Part shown: positions 29,490 to 38,016 of the stretch, piece by piece
Layout: each line of letters starts with the position of its first letter
Numbering within the stretch: position 1 is the stretch's first letter
Notes under the pieces: generated by a model
Seen by the model: only the letters and a program-made list of their open reading frames with translations
Told to the model about the DNA's origin: nothing
Databases searched by the model: none
Position numbers and translations under genes: made by a program
From: Nitrosomonas sp.
GTDB taxonomy: Bacteria > Pseudomonadota > Gammaproteobacteria > Burkholderiales > Nitrosomonadaceae
Assembly: GCA_021604405.1 (NCBI GenBank)
Contig: BQJA01000008.1
Span: 1-59,081 of the forward strand
Reading direction: 5' to 3'
Length of the DNA: 59,081 nt

Positions 29490-30482
29490 ATGCGTCGCAG
29501 CACTTTACGTCAACTTGAAGTATTTGAAGCTATTGTTCGCTTTGGAAGCTTCACACGCGCCGCCGAGGAACTGTTTTTAACTCAACCCACGGTGTCTCTG
29601 CAAATCAAGAAATTAACTGACGCTGTTGGTCTGCCGCTGTTTGAGCAAATTGGTAAAAAAATTTACCTGACTGATGCGGGCAGAGAACTGCATCAAATGA
29701 ATTTGGATATTTTCGAACGTTTCGACCGTTTTGAAATGGTCACTTCGAATATGAAAGGAATGAAAGCCGGCAAACTGCGGCTGGCTGTGGTCACCACAGC
29801 CAAATATTTTGCACCGCGATTGCTTGGTATGTTTTGCAGCGAGTATCCCGGGGTTGAAGTCTCTCTGAAAGTAACTAACCGAGAACAAACATTAGAACGC
29901 TTGATCAGCAATCGGGACGATCTGTATATCTTGGGACAACCGCCAAAACAGATCGATGTAATTGCAGAAACATTTTTAAAAAATCCACTGGTTGTCCTTG
30001 CTTCCGTCAATCATCCACTGGCCAATGAGAAAAAAATCACGTTACAGCGTATAGCCAAAGAATCATTCTTATCACGCGAGTCTGGGTCTGGCACGCGCAT
30101 AGCGACTGAACGTTTTTTTGCTAAACAAGGCTTAAAACCCAACATAAGAATGGAGCTTGGCAGTAATGAAGCGATTAAACAGGCAGTTATTGGCGGACTG
30201 GGCATATCGATTTTATCACGCCATACGTTAGCCTTGGATATCCCTAATGGACAACTGGTTGTATTGGATGTTCAAGGTTTTCCCATTAACCGCCATTGGT
30301 ACTATGCTTATCCAGCAGGAAAACAACTGTCTATAGTCGCACAGGTATTTCTAGAATACTTACAACAAGCACCGCAATTACTGGTTGATATTTCCGGCCA
30401 TTATGCAAATATTGGACATTGTCCGCTGTTACCAGAGAACACTACAAAACGAATTTGCACCAACAAAGGGAATTCTGAATAA
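29490..30482 (+). CDS. cbbR: LysR-type regulator of the Calvin-cycle operon
   Basis: A 330-residue LysR protein. The winged helix-turn-helix covers residues 1-60: LRQLEVFEAIVRFGSFTRAA then LFLTQPTVSLQIKKLTDAVG. The effector domain (about 90-300) includes AVVTTAKYFAPRLLGMFCSEYPGVEVSL and the hinge segment SRESGSGTRIATERFF, typical of CbbR proteins that sense metabolites such as NADPH or RuBP. Divergent placement next to cbbL is the usual arrangement for CbbR and supports control of cbbLSX. The tail after residue 300 is long and variable. Confidence 0.93.
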   Translation: MRRSTLRQLEVFEAIVRFGSFTRAAEELFLTQPTVSLQIKKLTDAVGLPLFEQIGKKIYLTDAGRELHQMNLDIFERFDRFEMVTSNMKGMKAGKLRLAVVTTAKYFAPRLLGMFCSEYPGVEVSLKVTNREQTLERLISNRDDLYILGQPPKQIDVIAETFLKNPLVVLASVNHPLANEKKITLQRIAKESFLSRESGSGTRIATERFFAKQGLKPNIRMELGSNEAIKQAVIGGLGISILSRHTLALDIPNGQLVVLDVQGFPINRHWYYAYPAGKQLSIVAQVFLEYLQQAPQLLVDISGHYANIGHCPLLPENTTKRICTNKGNSE

Positions 30483-30796
30483 GTCCCGAAAGCTTATAGA
30501 ATAAATAAACAAATCAAAACGCAAAAAAATAGAAACAGGCGCATTTATTCGCTTCGGTCCACACTGTTTTTTCACGCAGGATGCAGCGCAAAATTTATCC
30601 AATTTAAAAACTTTCAAAAAGTAAAAAACCGCGACAACAAGTATCGATGTTGAACGGTGGACTGATAAAAAAATCCTCTTTTTTTACTCTCACATAATTT
30701 GACACACATTACTAACTGAATACTTTATATTCAGATAAACAATAATGTTAATAATGTGACAAAATATTAATTACCCTGTTTTTCAATACATAACAC
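30483..30796. other. 314-base stretch upstream of the DUF3422 gene
   Basis: AT-rich and without a gene. A possible promoter for the DUF3422 gene has TTGACA at 30699-30704 with TACTTT at 30721-30726 (16-base spacer); the -10 match is weak. Nothing else is visible. Confidence 0.35.
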
Positions 30797-32146
30797 ATGA
30801 ATCCGAGCACTGCTTTTACTCAGCACAACATTTTGCCCTCTGCCGATCCACACCGTACTTTGTTACATAACGAGGTACATGCCCGTCCAAGCCAGCGCAT
30901 TCATTTGCCTGCTTTAGTGGTCTGCGTCGCAGTGCTCAGTGATGACGTCACGCTTGAACAAGAGTGTCAACATCTGCGCTGTCTTCCTGGCCAGGAGGGG
31001 CTCATGGTCAGGCAATTGCAAAGTAACTTTCTTCGCTTGCGATTGCAAGGCTATACTTTGAGATGGGAACGCCACACCGAGTTTACACGATACACACTTG
31101 TGCAACCCTTGCCTGAAAGCGCACAACTGGGTGCGACAGAACCGGAATTATTATCATCCTTAGCTTTACCAGAAGGTTGGTTAGGTGGAATTCCTGGCCA
31201 GACATTTGCAGCTATAAAACTGGTTATGGTAAATGGAGATTTGAATCGCCCAGAAGAGACGTTGTCATTGGCGCGTAATTGGTTTGGTAAACGCCCTGTG
31301 GCGGCTTCCCTTATCGGAAGAAACAGGCATTCTCTCGCGGTGACTGACTTCATACTACGCAACAGCGGCTTTGAACGAATGTTGGTGGTCGCCCCGACTG
31401 AAACATCTGAGTCACGGGCTGGACGCGTTGCCCAGCGTCTGCTAGAAATTGAAACTTACCGCCTGATGGCGCTGCGCGGTCTACCTGTGGCCAAACAACT
31501 TGATCCCGAACTGACAAATGCTGAGCAACAATTAGCCAATATCACCGCCCAGTTGGAAAATAAAGCCGCATCAGAACAAGAATTACTTGATAGCCTAATC
31601 TCGCTGGCTGTTAGTGTCGAGCGCGCCACTGTCGAACATATGTACCGATTTACAGCAACGCACGCCTACGATAAGCTGGTTTCTCAGCGTATAACCGAAT
31701 TAAGAGAGAGAGCCATACCTGGCACCCAAGCGATTGGTGAATTTATGTGGCGTCGTCTTTCCCCGGCTATAACAAGGGTTAAAACTACTGCACAACGCTT
31801 GGTTTCGCTTTCTGAGCGCATCTCACAGACCAGTGCTCTTCTGCGCACGCGGGTAGACATATTAGCCGAAGCACAAAACCAACAATTACTCGAAAAACTT
31901 ACGCGCGGCCAAGAACTTCAATTACAACTGCAGCGCACAGTAGAAGGTCTGTCGATTGCAGCTATTTCATATTATGTCGTCAGCTTGTTGTTATATGTGG
32001 CCAAGGCGGGAAAAGCTGCTGGATTACCCGTTCATCCCGAGTTGGCTGTCGGGATAATGATACCGATAGTACTCTGGGCTGTCTGGTACGTCACACATCG
32101 AATCCACGATAAATTTACCAAGTCAGTCAAAAAAATCGATCAATAA
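30797..32146 (+). CDS. DUF3422 family membrane-anchored protein
   Basis: A 449-residue protein. The N-terminal part has LLHNEVHARPSQRI (about residues 22-35), the family signature, followed by a beta-rich domain. A long helical region (about 215-380) contains coiled-coil-like heptads (LERI, AQNQQLLEKLTRGQEL). Two C-terminal membrane segments (about 388-406 and 417-436) anchor it. Members are common in proteobacteria and their function is not known. The ATG at 30797 fits the family N-terminus. There is no operon partner. Confidence 0.85.
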   Translation: MNPSTAFTQHNILPSADPHRTLLHNEVHARPSQRIHLPALVVCVAVLSDDVTLEQECQHLRCLPGQEGLMVRQLQSNFLRLRLQGYTLRWERHTEFTRYTLVQPLPESAQLGATEPELLSSLALPEGWLGGIPGQTFAAIKLVMVNGDLNRPEETLSLARNWFGKRPVAASLIGRNRHSLAVTDFILRNSGFERMLVVAPTETSESRAGRVAQRLLEIETYRLMALRGLPVAKQLDPELTNAEQQLANITAQLENKAASEQELLDSLISLAVSVERATVEHMYRFTATHAYDKLVSQRITELRERAIPGTQAIGEFMWRRLSPAITRVKTTAQRLVSLSERISQTSALLRTRVDILAEAQNQQLLEKLTRGQELQLQLQRTVEGLSIAAISYYVVSLLLYVAKAGKAAGLPVHPELAVGIMIPIVLWAVWYVTHRIHDKFTKSVKKIDQ

Positions 32147-32353
32147 CGATTTAGGTTGGGTTAGCGATTCAGATAGCCATACTGCTTTAATGATTTTATC
32201 TTCGGCGCTTTACCTTATCGAATTTCTCAGGCCGGATATCACATGCTCATTCTTATTAATTTTGAGCACTTATTTTTATCGTTAACTACCTCTATGCCAA
32301 CGGATCAATTTGAGTTATAAAGCCAGCAATTTTTTTACCCGGGTTTTTTGCTC

Positions 32354-32818
32354 ATGTTCAATGTGATCTTGTTTCAGCCGGAAATTCCACCGAACACCGG
32401 TAATATCATCCGGCTATGCGCCAATACCGGCGTAAAATTACATTTAATAAAGCCGCTGGGATTTAGGCTGAAAGACAAGCAATTATTACGCGCCGGACTG
32501 GATTATCATGAATTCGCCGGTATCATGATCCATGATAGCTGGCATGATTGTGCAAAACAGCTACAGACAAAACGAATATTTGCAATCACTACCAAAGGAA
32601 AACAACACTATGATGTGCCTGACTACGAAGCGGGAGATAGCTTTCTTTTTGGTGCAGAAAGTTGTGGGCTGCCGGTGGCTGTTATGAACAGCTTTCCACC
32701 GGAATGCCGACTCCGCGTTCCAATGCTGCCAGCAAGCCGCAGTCTAAATTTATCCAATGCCGTTGCAGTCATTGTCTACGAAGCCTGGCGACAAGCGGGA
32801 TTCTCACAAGGCGGTTAA
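32354..32818 (+). CDS. trmL: tRNA (cytidine(34)-2'-O)-methyltransferase
   Basis: A 154-residue SPOUT methyltransferase. It opens with FNVILFQPEIPPNTGNIIRL, has the SAM/knot elements LFGAESCGLP (about residues 100-109) and LRVPMLPASRSLNLSNAVAV (about 122-141), and matches the TrmL (YibK) length. TrmL methylates the ribose of the wobble base 34 in tRNA-Leu. The ATG at 32354 is chosen over an in-frame TTG at 32348. The gene converges on pilQ, the two stops only 8 bases apart. Confidence 0.93.
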   Translation: MFNVILFQPEIPPNTGNIIRLCANTGVKLHLIKPLGFRLKDKQLLRAGLDYHEFAGIMIHDSWHDCAKQLQTKRIFAITTKGKQHYDVPDYEAGDSFLFGAESCGLPVAVMNSFPPECRLRVPMLPASRSLNLSNAVAVIVYEAWRQAGFSQGG

Positions 32819-32826
32819 AACCCGCA

Positions 32827-34938
32827 TTACTTTAGATTGAGGCTTTCACTTAATATCCGCGGCGTAACAAAAACAAGTAACTCCCGCTTATCATCCTGTC
32901 TTGCAGTATTGCGGAAGATATGACCCAGAATGGGTATGTCTCCCAATAATGGCACCTTGTTGGTCAGCAGACTTTCATCTCGTTCGAAGATACCACCAAT
33001 CACCACAGTTCCGCCATTTTCAATCAAAATTTTCGTGGTGATTTGTTTGGTATTAATTGGGGGCGGTAGAAATTGATTAATGCTTTGTCCAATTTTGTCC
33101 TGGTTGACACTCAACTCCATGTCAATTTTATTATCATATGTAATCAGTGGCTTTACTTTTAATGCCAACGTAGCATCGACAAAACGAATACTTGTCGCTC
33201 CACTACTGGTCGCCTGCTGAAAAGGAACACGATCACCTTGTTCAATTATGGCCTCTACCCCATGCGCAGTTACGACGCGCGGACTGGCGATCACTCTTCC
33301 CTGCCGGTCAGTTTCCAGTGCGGATAATTCCAGGTTAATCAACTGGCCATCATTAACTTTGATCAAACTCAATCCCAACGTTGCAGGTCCTCCGGCCAGT
33401 GCGGCAGCACCCGATGCAGGCAAATTCACATTCAGGGGATTCGCGCCACTTGGCGTAGCACCTGCTGCCAACGCACTTGAATCCGCCACATTTCCAGAAA
33501 TTCCAACATTACGACCGCCCATGTTCGATACATTCTTAACGCCAAAGCGGGCGCCTAGATCACGACTGAAGGTATCTGTCGCTTCAACGATACGCGCTTC
33601 AATCATAACCTGCCGCTCAAATACATCTAATGTCTTGATATGGCGTCTTATCTCACTCAATTTTGCAGGAATATCCGTGATTGTCAGTGAATTACTGATT
33701 TCATCGATATTGATAGCCCCTCGCTTACTCAGCATACCCTCGAAGGAAATTGAATTTACACGCCGATGATTCAAGTGATATGTCTCTGTTCGTAAAGGTT
33801 CAAGTTCAGATATCTGCAAACGTGATTCCAGATCGAGCAGTTCTCTGGCCGCCATCTCTTCACGTGGCGCGACAAAAATAACATTACCTGTTTTACGTTT
33901 ATCTAATCCAGTTGCCTGAAGAATAATGTCTAGCGCCTGATCCCAAGGCACATCTTTTAAGCGCAGCGTTAAACTACCCACGACCGTATCACTGGCAATA
34001 ATATTCAGATTGGTAAAATCGGCAATCACTTGTAATACCGCGCGGACATCCACATTCTGAAAATTTAGTGACAACTTTTCACCGGTGTAGCCGCCATTGA
34101 TCAATCTTCTATGCGCCATCTCTTCATCTTGATCTTTTATTGCGCTAACTTCCAGAACAAATTGAGTCTCTTTTTGTCGGGCTGAATGCTCCCATCGTCC
34201 ATTTGACTTTACAACCATGCGCACATTTTCTCCTTGGGCGCGGGTTTGAATAGTTTGTACCGGTGTGGAGAAATCGGTGACATCAAAACGTCTTTCCAGA
34301 TTACTGGGCAAATGAGTATCAATGAATTCGACCACAAGATCTTCGCCTTCTTGGCGGACATCTATTCCAGTACCTGCTTGCAATAAATCTACCTCGATGC
34401 GACCTTCGCCATTCAGGCCCCGTCGAAAATCTAAATCCAGCAAACTGTTTCTTCGGCTATCAGGTGTAACATTTTCATCGAAATAAGCGATTGAATCATA
34501 ATCCCTATTTCCTGCAATTGCTTGTAACTGTATATAAAAAGCATTACCTTCAACATAAGTATCATGGCTCATCAATTTGGATAAATTCAGCACTAAACGG
34601 GTACGGCTTCCCACATCAACGACATTGATACTGTCTAAATCGCCCTCATCAATCTTTAGGGAGTTTTTATCAAGTCCGCTAGAAATGCTTACAAAATCAA
34701 AATATACTCTTGCTGGATTATTCAGGGAAACGCCGGTGGGCACCGTATCGAAGGGTCGGTCAAATGTTACTTTGACCAACATAAAACCACCGCGCACTGT
34801 AGAAACCTCGATCGCCTGGATTTTATTTGATATTGATTCCTCAGCAAAAGCTTGCGCAGCAACGGTGAACGCGAATATTACTGAAGAGAAGATAAACCCC
34901 AGCCATAAAATTTTATTCATTGTATGTGTCCGCTTCAT
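32827..34938 (-). CDS. pilQ: Type IV pilus secretin PilQ
   Basis: A 703-residue outer-membrane secretin. A signal peptide ends near AQAFAEES (residue ~32). Two AMIN-type beta domains (about 40-140 and 165-270) bind peptidoglycan, then the N0/N1 domains begin at LSLNFQNVDVRAVLQVIADFTNLNI, and the secretin barrel occupies about residues 440-700, with VPFQQATSSGATSIRF, the GGIFERDE motif and VPLLGDIPILGHIFRN. It forms the pore through which the pilus leaves the cell. AGGAGT precedes the ATG. It is the last gene of pilMNOPQ. Confidence 0.97.
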   Translation of the reverse strand: MKRTHTMNKILWLGFIFSSVIFAFTVAAQAFAEESISNKIQAIEVSTVRGGFMLVKVTFDRPFDTVPTGVSLNNPARVYFDFVSISSGLDKNSLKIDEGDLDSINVVDVGSRTRLVLNLSKLMSHDTYVEGNAFYIQLQAIAGNRDYDSIAYFDENVTPDSRRNSLLDLDFRRGLNGEGRIEVDLLQAGTGIDVRQEGEDLVVEFIDTHLPSNLERRFDVTDFSTPVQTIQTRAQGENVRMVVKSNGRWEHSARQKETQFVLEVSAIKDQDEEMAHRRLINGGYTGEKLSLNFQNVDVRAVLQVIADFTNLNIIASDTVVGSLTLRLKDVPWDQALDIILQATGLDKRKTGNVIFVAPREEMAARELLDLESRLQISELEPLRTETYHLNHRRVNSISFEGMLSKRGAINIDEISNSLTITDIPAKLSEIRRHIKTLDVFERQVMIEARIVEATDTFSRDLGARFGVKNVSNMGGRNVGISGNVADSSALAAGATPSGANPLNVNLPASGAAALAGGPATLGLSLIKVNDGQLINLELSALETDRQGRVIASPRVVTAHGVEAIIEQGDRVPFQQATSSGATSIRFVDATLALKVKPLITYDNKIDMELSVNQDKIGQSINQFLPPPINTKQITTKILIENGGTVVIGGIFERDESLLTNKVPLLGDIPILGHIFRNTARQDDKRELLVFVTPRILSESLNLK

Positions 34939-34943
34939 CCGTT

Positions 34944-35462
34944 CTACTCCTGATGTTCTAGCATGAGTGTACTGACACGCTCAGTCCATTCATTAACGCT
35001 ATCCTGCACGATTTCCTTTAATTTAATTTCTGATTCCGAAATATCAGCTATCCGTCCAAAATTCTGTCCCATATGGTTACCAACACTGACTCGATGAAGC
35101 GTATCCTCTGGTGACTCGATCAATGCAAAAATCATCTCATGTTGTTGCAAAGAACCGACCATTTTTAGACTTTCCAAAGGATAGCGCTCCAATACCTCTT
35201 TACGACGATTTAAATCGGGCTTCAACCCACTACTATCACGCTGGGCCTCTTCATTCTTCCGAGAAACAAATGGGCTAGGAATATCGAATGCATCATAGAC
35301 AAAGTTCTTGAATGGCTTCATCTCGGGCACCGGTTCAACTTGGCCACGCAACCCTTTTCCAGCGTTCTTGACAAAATCTTCCAGATCATTGAAATCGCCC
35401 CCCGCACATGCAGAGAGCGCCAAGAAAAACGTTAATAGCGGCCAATGCTGCTTGGATGTCAT
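34944..35462 (-). CDS. pilP: Type IV pilus lipoprotein PilP
   Basis: A 172-residue inner-membrane lipoprotein with a lipobox ending at Cys19 (LSAC). The C-terminal beta domain (about 85-165) includes LESLKMVGSLQQHEMIFALI and VSVGNHMGQNFGRIADI, the fold that contacts the PilQ N-domains. It links the PilNO platform in the inner membrane to the secretin. Its start codon touches the pilO stop and its stop lies 5 bases before the pilQ ATG, so translation is closely coupled. Confidence 0.94.
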   Translation of the reverse strand: MTSKQHWPLLTFFLALSACAGGDFNDLEDFVKNAGKGLRGQVEPVPEMKPFKNFVYDAFDIPSPFVSRKNEEAQRDSSGLKPDLNRRKEVLERYPLESLKMVGSLQQHEMIFALIESPEDTLHRVSVGNHMGQNFGRIADISESEIKLKEIVQDSVNEWTERVSTLMLEHQE

Positions 35463-36073
35463 TATTCGTCCCCATTCTGGTTCGCAATTTCTTCTTCATC
35501 AAGAAAACGAAAAGTTTTCGCAACCACATCGAGTATCAATTTATCTTCTTGATCCGGTTTAATACTGATATCGTTCAAAGTCACAATACGGGGCAGATGA
35601 GAAACATCACTGGCGAAAGCACCAATGTCATGATAACTGCCTGTCACACGAATAGTCACCGGCAATTCCGCATAGAATTCTTTTATTGTCTCATTCGTAG
35701 CTGGTTTAAATAATTCAAATTGCAGGCCTCGACCTAAACCTGCCTGATTAATGTCAACTAACAATGCCTCCATCTCTGATTTATCTGGCAATTGTTTCAA
35801 TAACGCACTGAGAGACTGCTCAATTTCTTTTTGCTGCTGCCTTAATGCATCTAGATTAACGGCACTTCTTTTTTTCATCAGATAACTCTGCTTTAACGTT
35901 TCTTCTTCCGCTTGCGCTCGGTCAAGCGTCTCCCATTGCGCTTGCCAGTCAAAAAAATAACCAACAATGATTATTGACATTAGCAAAACCAACAAAGCGC
36001 CTGCTTTTATTCCCGCAGGCCAGCTCCCTGGATCCTCAGTGTTAAGTTGACGCAATTCCTCTAATAGATTCAT
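35462..36073 (-). CDS. pilO: Type IV pilus alignment protein PilO
   Basis: A 203-residue protein with one membrane segment (about residues 25-43), a coiled-coil stretch (about 50-95) and a ferredoxin-like C-terminal domain with YAELPVTIRVTGSYHDIGAFASDVS. PilO pairs with PilN to form the periplasmic alignment platform. The stop overlaps the start of pilP by one base. The 21-base gap to pilN fits one operon. Confidence 0.94.
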   Translation of the reverse strand: MNLLEELRQLNTEDPGSWPAGIKAGALLVLLMSIIIVGYFFDWQAQWETLDRAQAEEETLKQSYLMKKRSAVNLDALRQQQKEIEQSLSALLKQLPDKSEMEALLVDINQAGLGRGLQFELFKPATNETIKEFYAELPVTIRVTGSYHDIGAFASDVSHLPRIVTLNDISIKPDQEDKLILDVVAKTFRFLDEEEIANQNGDE

Positions 36074-36094
36074 GTTGAATCAACCTTTTGGTCC

Positions 36095-36676
36095 TTAAGT
36101 GTTATCTGCGAGCAGCATCGTGTCATCATTGTCGGGCGCACCGGTTAATTTAATATCAAGATTAAATTCATTGAGACGCCCCTCATTGACGGTAACTGCT
36201 TTAATTTCAATTAGTAGCGGGTCCTCTAGCCAAGGTGAAGACTCAAGATTCCGCATAAGCGTTGAAACCCACGCATTTGATTGCGCGTAGCCCACCAGAT
36301 TGACTTTATATCCTTCTTGCTTCACACTTTGCAGATAAACGCCATCAGGCAACAAACGCACCAATTGATCTAGCAGAAGCACCACCTCAGTACGACTCGT
36401 TTGCAGTGTTTCGACAACACCCTTGCGCACCAATAATTCCTGTGTTTTTGATTTAATTTGCCTGATTTCCTCAATTTGCTTATCAAGAATCGCAATCTGA
36501 TTATTCAAAAACTGGTTGCGTGAATTCTGATAATCCACTTTATCAGTAATCACGACATGCCCGGTCCAGACAAACAATGCGCCCAATACAAATGTTATCC
36601 CAGCCAATACTGCAAACTGTTGTTGGCGCGCTTTTCGTTTTTCTTCGCGATGAGGAAGTAAATTTATTCGAATCAT
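36095..36676 (-). CDS. pilN: Type IV pilus assembly protein PilN
   Basis: A 193-residue protein opening with IRINLLPHREEKRKARQQQF, the family N-terminus whose INLLPYR-like motif binds PilM in the cytoplasm. A single membrane segment lies at about residues 22-42, followed by a coiled coil and a ferredoxin-like domain (about 110-180). Its ATG overlaps the pilM stop by 4 bases, so PilM and PilN are made together. Confidence 0.95.
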   Translation of the reverse strand: MIRINLLPHREEKRKARQQQFAVLAGITFVLGALFVWTGHVVITDKVDYQNSRNQFLNNQIAILDKQIEEIRQIKSKTQELLVRKGVVETLQTSRTEVVLLLDQLVRLLPDGVYLQSVKQEGYKVNLVGYAQSNAWVSTLMRNLESSPWLEDPLLIEIKAVTVNEGRLNEFNLDIKLTGAPDNDDTMLLADNT

Positions 36677-37773
36677 GCTGGATCAAAGCCGCGCATGGCC
36701 AAGCCGCAGGCAATTAATAGTGATGGGGCATCGATATTTAACTGTTTTGAAATAATACGACTGGATAGCTCCATACTTGAGAAAGGATTGACTGTCAGGG
36801 TGCTTATTTGAGTACGCGATGCGATAATTTCGTTCAATCCCGGAATAACAGCGCAACCTCCCGCAAGAAAAATAGTATTGATCTCGGTATACCGTGTCGA
36901 TGTAAAGAAAAACTGGACGGCTCGCATCACCTCGATTGATAATGTTTCACAAAATGGCTGCAAAACATCTTTGTTATAATTCTCCGGCAACTCCCCACTG
37001 CTACGCTTAGCGGCTTCAGCTTCCTCTAGTGAGAGGTCAAACTGATTCTGGATTTCTTTTGTGAGCTGATCACCGCCGAATGGCTGGTCACGCATATAAA
37101 CAGACTGCCCATTATGAAATACATTAAGGCTCATTGTCGTAGCACCAATATCAATTAATGCAAAAACTTTATCTGTACTGCTTTCAGGCAGATGTTTTTC
37201 TATCAATTCAAACGCAGCTTGTGACGCATAGGGTTCAACGTCCATAATCACAGCTTTAAGACCAGCCGATAAAGCGGCAGCCACCCGATCCTCTACCTTG
37301 TCTTTCCGGGAAGCAGCAATGAGTACCTCTACTTCCTCTGAGTTTTCAGACGAAGATTCGAGCTCTTGAAAATCCATATTCACTTCATCCATTGCAAATG
37401 GAATATACTGGCTGGCCTCATTTTCAACCTGAAAAGCCAAATCTTCTTCCCGTTGTCCAGCCGGCACGATAATTTTTTTAGTAATAACTTCCGCTGCAGG
37501 CAAGGCCAATGCTACATTCTTAATCTTTGTACCCATGCGCCGCCATCCGCGCTCGATGCTTTCACTTACCGCTTCCAGATTATCAATCCCACCATCCTGC
37601 ATTGCACCCGCCTGTAAAGGTTCAATCGCGTAACGCTCAACACGATAGATATTTTTAGCTTTATCTGCGATTGAAAGCTCAACCATTTTTACGGATGATG
37701 CACTTATGTCCACGCCAATTAAAGGTGGTGTTTTCAAGCGGAAAAATTCTAAATTTAAATTTTCCTTGAACAT
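36673..37773 (-). CDS. pilM: Type IV pilus actin-like ATPase PilM
   Basis: A 366-residue actin/FtsA-fold protein. Nucleotide-binding motifs are seen as PLIGVDISASSVKMVELS (about residues 17-34) and FALIDIGATTMSLNVF (about 203-218), plus IFLAGGCAVIPGLNEII near residue 320. PilM sits in the cytoplasm and binds the PilN tail. It is the first gene of pilMNOPQ and is divergent from mrcA, the common arrangement in beta- and gammaproteobacteria. Confidence 0.96.
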   Translation of the reverse strand: MFKENLNLEFFRLKTPPLIGVDISASSVKMVELSIADKAKNIYRVERYAIEPLQAGAMQDGGIDNLEAVSESIERGWRRMGTKIKNVALALPAAEVITKKIIVPAGQREEDLAFQVENEASQYIPFAMDEVNMDFQELESSSENSEEVEVLIAASRKDKVEDRVAAALSAGLKAVIMDVEPYASQAAFELIEKHLPESSTDKVFALIDIGATTMSLNVFHNGQSVYMRDQPFGGDQLTKEIQNQFDLSLEEAEAAKRSSGELPENYNKDVLQPFCETLSIEVMRAVQFFFTSTRYTEINTIFLAGGCAVIPGLNEIIASRTQISTLTVNPFSSMELSSRIISKQLNIDAPSLLIACGLAMRGFDPA

Positions 37774-38016
37774 TGGTATATTTGAGGCAATATTCTCTGT
37801 ATAAATAAATCTTTTAAAACGGTTCTGTTAGATGTTTTATTTTCTTATCGGCACTTATACTAATAACTATAATATTATTACTGGTTTATAATTTTGGCAG
37901 ATTTCAAATTATGCTAAGCTTGGATAAAAGGCGTTTATGCCTTCTACAATTTCCACATATGCTTCAAGGGTGAAGCTAGTAAAATCTTTCGCCACATATC
38001 ATAAAGTTCATTGTCC

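Noticed and set aside
33248..33769. 173-codon + strand open frame
   Set aside because: It is antisense to pilQ and rich in Ala/Pro/Ser/Thr without a domain or ribosome-binding site.
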